Below, one piece after another: positions 4,886-9,162 of a DNA stretch of 9,162 nucleotides; the first letter of the stretch is position 1; each line of letters starts with the position of its first letter. The notes under the pieces are model-generated. The model had not been told where the DNA came from, did not search any database, and saw nothing but the letters and a program-made list of their open reading frames with translations. The stretch comes from an uncultured Altererythrobacter sp. (GTDB lineage: Bacteria; Pseudomonadota; Alphaproteobacteria; Sphingomonadales; Sphingomonadaceae), in assembly GCA_946886175.1 (NCBI GenBank), contig CAMPIA010000039.1:1-9162 (forward strand), given 5' to 3'. The translations under genes and the position numbers were made by a program.

Positions 4886-7240
4886 GTGAATAAGAAGCGC
4901 GTAGATCAGGGGGTCGATCCTTCCCGCCTTTCGGTGATGTCCGTTCTCGGTCTTCGGGGCGGCGGAGAGGCGGAGTGGAATCGCCTGCGCGGGCTGCAAC
5001 TCGCGCGGGTTTCCGGGGCGTGGCGCGCGCGCCTTGCCTCGCATGTGTTCGCTGCCGCGATGGTGGTCTGGGCGTGTTCGGGGCAGGTTCCCACGGCCCT
5101 TCTGGTAGGCTGGTGCGCGCTCGTCGCGATCGCGGCGCTCTACATCGTCCGCCGCGATGCGAGCCTGCGCGACGCCGATAACCGCCAGGTCGGCGATAGC
5201 GAATTGCGTGCGCACGCCATGCGGATCGGCATGATCGGGATCGTCTGGGCGATCGCGTTGATCGCATTCGGTCCGTTCATCGGCACGGTCGAGAAGTTCG
5301 TCCTCCTTGCCGCCGTCGGCGCGCTGGTCGTCGGCTCGGCGATGGTCGTTTCGGGCGCGCCGCTCGGCACCCTGGTGTTCGCCGCGGTCGCGGGTGCCGC
5401 TGCGGTCGTGATGCTGGCGCTCGAAGGCGCCTGGCAGATGCTCGGGCTGACCGCGTTCTTCTTCGGGGTCGTGGCCTACGGCACGATAGAGATCGCGCGC
5501 ATCTATCTCTCGGCGCGGATCGCCGAAGGCAACGCCGCCGAAAAGGCCGAAGTCGTCTCGCTGCTCCTGCGCGAATTCGAGGAGAACGGCGCGGACTGGC
5601 TGTGGCAGATCGACACCTCGCGCCGCATTCGCGGCGCCTCGCCGCGCTTCTCGTTCGCGCTCGGCAAGCGGCCCGAGGAGCTGGAGGGGCAATCCTTCCT
5701 CCAGCTCGTCGCCGGCGATGCGTGGGAGAGCGGGCAATTCCCGCCCAGCCTGCACGATCTGGCCGAGCGGATGAAGCGCCGCGAAAGCTTCTCGAACGTC
5801 ATGGTGAAGGTCTCGATCGGCCGCGAAGACCGCTGGTGGGAGCTTTCGGGCACCCCGCTGTTCGACGCTGGCGGGGCTTTCGCGGGATTTCGCGGGGTCG
5901 GCTCGGACGTGACCCAACAGCGCGAATCGTCGGAGAAGATCGCCTACCTGGCGCGTTACGATACGCTCACCGGCCTGCCCAACCGCCTGATGCTGACCGA
6001 GGCGCTGGGCGACGCGCTGCGCTACGCCAAGCAATGGCGCACGCGCTGCGCCTTCCTGATGATCGATCTCGACCGGTTCAAGGCGGTCAACGATTCGCTC
6101 GGCCATCTGGTCGGCGACCAGCTGCTCGCGCAGGTCTCGCGCCGGCTGAGGGACGTGGTCGATGAAAACACCCTGTGCGGAAGGCTTGGCGGCGACGAAT
6201 TCGCGATCGTGGTGCGCGATGCCTCGGAGAAGAGCGGGGTCGAGGCGATCGCGCGGCGGGTGATCGAACGGCTTTCGCAACCCTACGAAATCGATCGCCA
6301 CACGCTCTACGTCGGCGCCAGCGTCGGGTCGGCGTTCGGGCCGCGCGACGGCAAGACGGTAGAGGATCTGATGCGCAACGCCGACCTCGCGCTCTACCGC
6401 GCGAAAGACGACGGCGGGGCCAGTCATTTCACCTACGAGCCCGCGCTGCATGCCTCGGCGGAGGAGCGCCGCAAGCTCGAGTTCGCGCTGCGCCGCGCGC
6501 TCGATCGCGGCGAGCTGACGTTGAATTTCCAGCCGGTGGTCGACGCGCACGACGAAACGATCGTCAGCTTCGAGGCGCTGGTGCGCTGGAACAGCCCCGA
6601 GCACGGCTCGGTCAGCCCCGGCAAGTTCATCCCGCTGGCCGAGGATACCCGCCTGATCGTTCCGATCGGCGCATGGGTGCTCGAGCAGGCTTGCCGCGAG
6701 GCGACCCGCTGGCCGCGCAACGTCCGCATCGCGGTCAATGTGTCGCCCGAGCAGTTGCTGGAGCCCCAGTTCGCCAGCACCGTCGTGCAGGCGCTCTCGT
6801 CGAGCGGGCTGGAGGCCCGGCGGCTCGAGATCGAGGTGACCGAGAGCATCTTCCTGCGCGATGCGGACATCGCGCGCAATTCGCTCGAACAGGTCATGGC
6901 GCTCGGTTGCACCATCGCGCTCGACGATTTCGGCACCGGCTACTCGTCGCTCGGCTACCTGCGCAAGCTCGAGTTCTCGACCATCAAGGTGGATCGCACG
7001 TTCGTTCAGGGCGCGGCGCAGGGCGGGGCGGAAAGCCTCGCGATCGTCCGCGCGGTGGTGGCGATGGCGCAGAGCCTGGAAATGTCGACCACCGCCGAAG
7101 GGGTCGAAACCGCCGAACAGGCCGAGATGCTGCGCAATCTTGGCTGCACCAAGATCCAGGGCTTCCACTTCGGCCGGCCGATGCCAGCGGAAGACGTCCA
7201 GCAGCTGTTCCGCCGCTCGGACCAGTTGCTGAGCGCCTGA
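4886..7240 (+). CDS. Membrane-anchored PAS-GGDEF-EAL protein (diguanylate cyclase/phosphodiesterase)
   Basis: This is a cyclic-di-GMP turnover protein of 784 residues from GTG 4886. Several hydrophobic helices (about 53-215) anchor it in the inner membrane. A PAS-like sensor follows (about 237-345, beginning WLWQIDTSRR), then a GGDEF domain (from about 359, DTLTGLPNR; metal-site DLD at 394-396; GGDEF at 435-439) and an EAL domain (EAL at 563-565, DDFGTG from 680, K701 in IKVD, E738 in AEGVE). The catalytic signatures of both domains are intact, so both activities are possible. The inhibitory RxxD site is not conserved: VDEN occupies that position. The start is uncertain. TTG 4865, GTG 4886 and ATG 4937 are in frame, and none has a good Shine-Dalgarno. 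I chose GTG 4886 because the reading stays plausible through DPSRLSVMSVLGLRGG. ATG 4937 would give 767 residues with all domains kept. It follows glmS by about 70 bases and is convergent with purQ. The signal sensed is unknown. Confidence 0.93.
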   Translation: MNKKRVDQGVDPSRLSVMSVLGLRGGGEAEWNRLRGLQLARVSGAWRARLASHVFAAAMVVWACSGQVPTALLVGWCALVAIAALYIVRRDASLRDADNRQVGDSELRAHAMRIGMIGIVWAIALIAFGPFIGTVEKFVLLAAVGALVVGSAMVVSGAPLGTLVFAAVAGAAAVVMLALEGAWQMLGLTAFFFGVVAYGTIEIARIYLSARIAEGNAAEKAEVVSLLLREFEENGADWLWQIDTSRRIRGASPRFSFALGKRPEELEGQSFLQLVAGDAWESGQFPPSLHDLAERMKRRESFSNVMVKVSIGREDRWWELSGTPLFDAGGAFAGFRGVGSDVTQQRESSEKIAYLARYDTLTGLPNRLMLTEALGDALRYAKQWRTRCAFLMIDLDRFKAVNDSLGHLVGDQLLAQVSRRLRDVVDENTLCGRLGGDEFAIVVRDASEKSGVEAIARRVIERLSQPYEIDRHTLYVGASVGSAFGPRDGKTVEDLMRNADLALYRAKDDGGASHFTYEPALHASAEERRKLEFALRRALDRGELTLNFQPVVDAHDETIVSFEALVRWNSPEHGSVSPGKFIPLAEDTRLIVPIGAWVLEQACREATRWPRNVRIAVNVSPEQLLEPQFASTVVQALSSSGLEARRLEIEVTESIFLRDADIARNSLEQVMALGCTIALDDFGTGYSSLGYLRKLEFSTIKVDRTFVQGAAQGGAESLAIVRAVVAMAQSLEMSTTAEGVETAEQAEMLRNLGCTKIQGFHFGRPMPAEDVQQLFRRSDQLLSA

Positions 7241-7242
7241 GG

Positions 7243-7920
7243 TCAGGCGGCGACGAGGCCCTTCACCGCGCTTTCGAACAGTCCGCGGCCGTCGCTGCCG
7301 CCATGATCCGCCTCGATCGCGCGTTCGGGGTGCGGCATCATGCCGAGCACGTTGCCCGCGCTATTGAGTATCCCCGCGATATCCCGGCGCGATCCGTTCA
7401 CGGTGTCGAGATAACGAAATGCGACGCGCCCTTCGCCCTCGATCCGGTCGAGCGTCTCCTCGTCGGCGAAGTAGTTGCCGTCGTGATGCGCGACCGGGAG
7501 CATGATCTCCTGCCCCTTGGCGTAGGCGTTGGTGAACAGCGACTGGCTGTTCTCGACCCGCAGCGGCGCGGTACGGCAGGTGAAGTTGAGCTGCGCGTTG
7601 CGCATCAGCGCGCCGGGCAGCAGGCCGCTTTCGGTCAGCACCTGGAAGCCGTTGCACACTCCGAGCACCGGTACGCCGCGCCCGGCCGCCTCGATGACCG
7701 CGCGCATGATCGGGCTGCGGCTCGCGATCGCGCCGCAGCGCAGGTAGTCGCCGTAGGAGAAGCCGCCCGGCACCGCGACGAAATCGAGCCGTTCGGGCAA
7801 CTCGGCGTCGCCGTGCCACACGCGCAGCGCCGGCGCGCCCGAGACTTTCTCCAGCGCCACCGCCATGTCGCGATCGCAGTTTGAACCGGGGAAAGTGATG
7901 ACCGCGGCGCGGAAAGCCAT
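7243..7920 (-). CDS. purQ: Phosphoribosylformylglycinamidine synthase, glutaminase subunit PurQ
   Basis: PurQ hydrolyses glutamine and passes ammonia to PurL, which converts FGAR to FGAM in the fourth step of purine synthesis. The 225-residue protein is a class I glutamine amidotransferase of normal length. It begins [18 protein letters not shown] and carries [17 protein letters not shown], the nucleophile C89 in [11 protein letters not shown], and H197 and E199 in MMPHPERA, so the catalytic triad is complete. The ATG (7918-7920, complement) overlaps the purS stop by one base (TGATG). GGAGAG (7927-7932, complement) is a good Shine-Dalgarno 6 bases before it, which fixes the start. PurQ, PurS and the small form of PurL form one complex; purL is not in this window. 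The gene ends two bases from the convergent GGDEF-EAL gene. Confidence 0.97.
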   Translation of the reverse strand: MAFRAAVITFPGSNCDRDMAVALEKVSGAPALRVWHGDAELPERLDFVAVPGGFSYGDYLRCGAIASRSPIMRAVIEAAGRGVPVLGVCNGFQVLTESGLLPGALMRNAQLNFTCRTAPLRVENSQSLFTNAYAKGQEIMLPVAHHDGNYFADEETLDRIEGEGRVAFRYLDTVNGSRRDIAGILNSAGNVLGMMPHPERAIEADHGGSDGRGLFESAVKGLVAA

Positions 7921-8159
7921 CACGCGCTCTCCATGTTCTCGATGCGGAAGTTCTCGATCACCGTGTTGGCGAGCAGCTTGCGGCACATGTCCTCGAGCTG
8001 AGCCTCGCTGGTGTCGTCGGCCACGTCGAGCTCGATCAGGCGGCCGACGCGCACATCCTCGACGCCGGCGAAGCCGAGGCCTTCCAGTGCGTGATGTACC
8101 GCGCGGCCCTGCGGGTCGAGCACGCCGGGCTTGAGGCTGACATGGATGCGGACTTTCAT
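7920..8159 (-). CDS. purS: Phosphoribosylformylglycinamidine synthase subunit PurS
   Basis: PurS is the small subunit that bridges PurQ and PurL in the three-part FGAM synthase. This 79-residue protein has the usual length and fold signature: the strand [18 protein letters not shown], helix [12 protein letters not shown], strand [14 protein letters not shown], and a C-terminal helix and strand around [16 protein letters not shown]. The ATG at 8157-8159 (complement) is preceded by AAAGG about 10 bases upstream. The stop codon overlaps the purQ start by one base, so the two subunits are probably translated in a coupled way. Many alphaproteobacteria have purC just upstream of purS; here a divergent lipid kinase gene lies there, so the pair must have its own promoter in 8160-8279. 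Confidence 0.96.
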   Translation of the reverse strand: MKVRIHVSLKPGVLDPQGRAVHHALEGLGFAGVEDVRVGRLIELDVADDTSEAQLEDMCRKLLANTVIENFRIENMESA

Positions 8160-8203
8160 GGGCTGCGCGCCTTTCGCGTGGCTGGCTCGGGACTCGCGCG
8201 CAG

Positions 8204-8232
8204 CCTATGGCGTGCAAGTGCGGCGGGAGCAA
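8204..8232 (-). promoter_or_regulatory. Possible purSQ promoter
   Basis: On the minus strand TTGCTC (complement of 8227-8232) and CATAGG (complement of 8204-8209) are separated by 17 bases, about 45 bases before the purS ATG. The match to consensus is poor, especially at the -10. It is listed because purS must be transcribed from this 120-base divergent spacer. No purine riboswitch or clear repressor palindrome was recognised there. Confidence 0.2.
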
Positions 8233-8279
8233 GCCGGGCTTGTTCAATTGGCAATCTGTGGAAGGTAAGGCGCTGCACG

Positions 8280-9158
8280 ATGAAGATCGACCTCGTCTAC
8301 AATCCCGTCGCGGGCAACTTCCGCCAGCGCCGGCTCGCGGCGCTGGTGGCGGCGTTCGAGGCGCGCGGCGTCGCGGTCGCGCCGGCGCCCAGCCGGATCG
8401 GCGGCGCGCAGCTCTCGGGCAGTGCGGACCTGGTGCTGGTCCACGGCGGCGACGGCACGTTGCGCGACACGGTGCAGGCGCTCGGCGACGCCGCGGCGCA
8501 CGTGCCGCTCGCCATCGCGCCGTCGGGCACGATCAACCTCGTCGCGCGCGAACTCGGCTATGCGAGGGATCCCCACCGGCTGGCCGAACAGGTGCTCGCC
8601 GCATGGGCGCGCGGGCCGGAGAGCTGGGTGCGCGCGCCGCTCTACCGGCTCGGCGAGATGCCGGTGGTCGCCTGCCTCAGCATCGGGCCCGACAGCCATG
8701 CCGTGGCGCAGGTCTCCGGCGCCCTCAAGAAGCGGTTGGGGCGCTACGCCTACGTCGTTGCGATCGTGCGCCAGCTGCGCCGCTGGCCGCGCGAAGCGAT
8801 GGCGATCCGCGGCGAACTGGCCGACGGCGCGCCGTTCGCCTGCGAGGCGGAGGCCGCGATCGCCTCGCACGGGGCGCTCTACGGCGGTCCGTTCCGCCTG
8901 AGCCCGCGCGCGGCGCTGTCGGCGGATTCGATCGAGTTGATAACGCTGCACCGCTCGACCCGGCTCGGCACGCTCGCGCTCACCGGCGCGGCGATGCTGC
9001 GGCTGCCGCTCGACCGGCTCGGGCTCGCCGAAATCCGCACTGTGCGCCGGGTCGTGTTCGACCGCTGCGTCAGCCCGGTCCAGGTCGACGGCGATCACAT
9101 TCCCGACTGCGCTTACGCCATCGCCCCGAGCGGCATCGCGCTCAGCTATGTGATCTGA
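8280..9158 (+). CDS. Diacylglycerol kinase / YegS-like lipid kinase
   Basis: This 292-residue soluble or membrane-associated protein belongs to the DAGK catalytic family, whose members phosphorylate lipid hydroxyls with ATP. The nucleotide-binding signature GGDGT is at residues 56-60 ([13 protein letters not shown]). The following [14 protein letters not shown] (PSGTIN at 81-86) is the family's second glycine-rich motif. The C-terminal beta-sandwich half contains [16 protein letters not shown] and ends with VQVDGDHIP, matching the usual D-G-E/D motif. An AAGG (8267-8270) lies 9 bases before the ATG. The gene is divergent from purS and its stop lies 4 bases from the window end. The substrate is unproven: diacylglycerol is the default, but sphingoid or ceramide kinases belong to the same superfamily and would be plausible in a sphingolipid-making sphingomonad. 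Confidence 0.88.
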   Translation: MKIDLVYNPVAGNFRQRRLAALVAAFEARGVAVAPAPSRIGGAQLSGSADLVLVHGGDGTLRDTVQALGDAAAHVPLAIAPSGTINLVARELGYARDPHRLAEQVLAAWARGPESWVRAPLYRLGEMPVVACLSIGPDSHAVAQVSGALKKRLGRYAYVVAIVRQLRRWPREAMAIRGELADGAPFACEAEAAIASHGALYGGPFRLSPRAALSADSIELITLHRSTRLGTLALTGAAMLRLPLDRLGLAEIRTVRRVVFDRCVSPVQVDGDHIPDCAYAIAPSGIALSYVI

Positions 9159-9162
9159 GGCG

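Noticed and set aside
4838..7168. Very long minus-strand open frame (776 codons) opposite the GGDEF-EAL gene
   Set aside because: It mirrors a gene with clear domains. The translation is Arg/Asp/His-rich without recognisable motifs, a usual result of high-GC codon bias.
6175..7884. 569-codon plus-strand open frame across the end of the GGDEF-EAL gene and opposite purQ
   Set aside because: Out-of-frame shadow rich in Arg and Ala; it overlaps two well-supported genes.
1..9162. CRISPR arrays, tRNA or rRNA genes, insertion sequences, integrase or phage genes
   Set aside because: No regularly spaced repeats, RNA-gene signatures, transposase motifs or terminal repeats were seen by eye on either strand.

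Overview
The window looks like chromosomal DNA of a high-GC alphaproteobacterium, most likely Sphingomonadales and probably Erythrobacteraceae or a close relative. This rests on the strong G/C preference at third codon positions, the style of the CpaF N-terminus, the separate purS and purQ genes (the small-subunit FGAM synthase typical of alphaproteobacteria), and the general look of the DAG-kinase-like and GGDEF-EAL proteins. The taxonomic call is inference from family resemblance; nothing was searched.

Layout, left to right. (1) Positions 1-703, minus strand: the 5' part of a cpaF gene (Tad/Flp pilus secretion ATPase), cut by the window edge before its ATPase core. (2) Positions 704-1298 hold no intact gene. 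There is a frame-disrupted remnant of a PAP2-type membrane phosphatase on the minus strand, then a short spacer with two dyad symmetries. (3) Positions 1299-2207, plus strand: an EamA/DMT-family membrane transporter. (4) Positions 2204-2965: a compact toxin-antitoxin module, made of a ribbon-helix-helix antitoxin and a PIN-domain (VapC-like) toxin that overlap by GTGA. Two perfect palindromes and a TTGACA box lie in the 33 bases before it, and the box overlaps the transporter stop codon. (5) Positions 2981-4816: glmS, the essential first enzyme of UDP-GlcNAc synthesis, starting 15 bases after the toxin; its Shine-Dalgarno overlaps the toxin stop codon. (6) About 4886-7240: a membrane-anchored PAS-GGDEF-EAL protein for cyclic-di-GMP turnover. 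(7) Positions 7243-8159, minus strand: purS and purQ, overlapping by one base and convergent with the GGDEF-EAL gene. (8) Positions 8280-9158, plus strand: a diacylglycerol-kinase/YegS-like lipid kinase, divergent from purS.

Most of the window is ordinary housekeeping and signalling DNA. The part most worth attention is the toxin-antitoxin module between the transporter and glmS. It has a dense palindromic operator, a probable leaderless or nearly leaderless antitoxin mRNA, an antitoxin with a charged C-terminal extension, and no room for a conventional promoter between the toxin and the essential glmS gene. The PAP2 remnant, which keeps its C-terminal active-site motif, is the clearest sign of gene decay. 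I did not find strong evidence of an entirely new multi-gene system.
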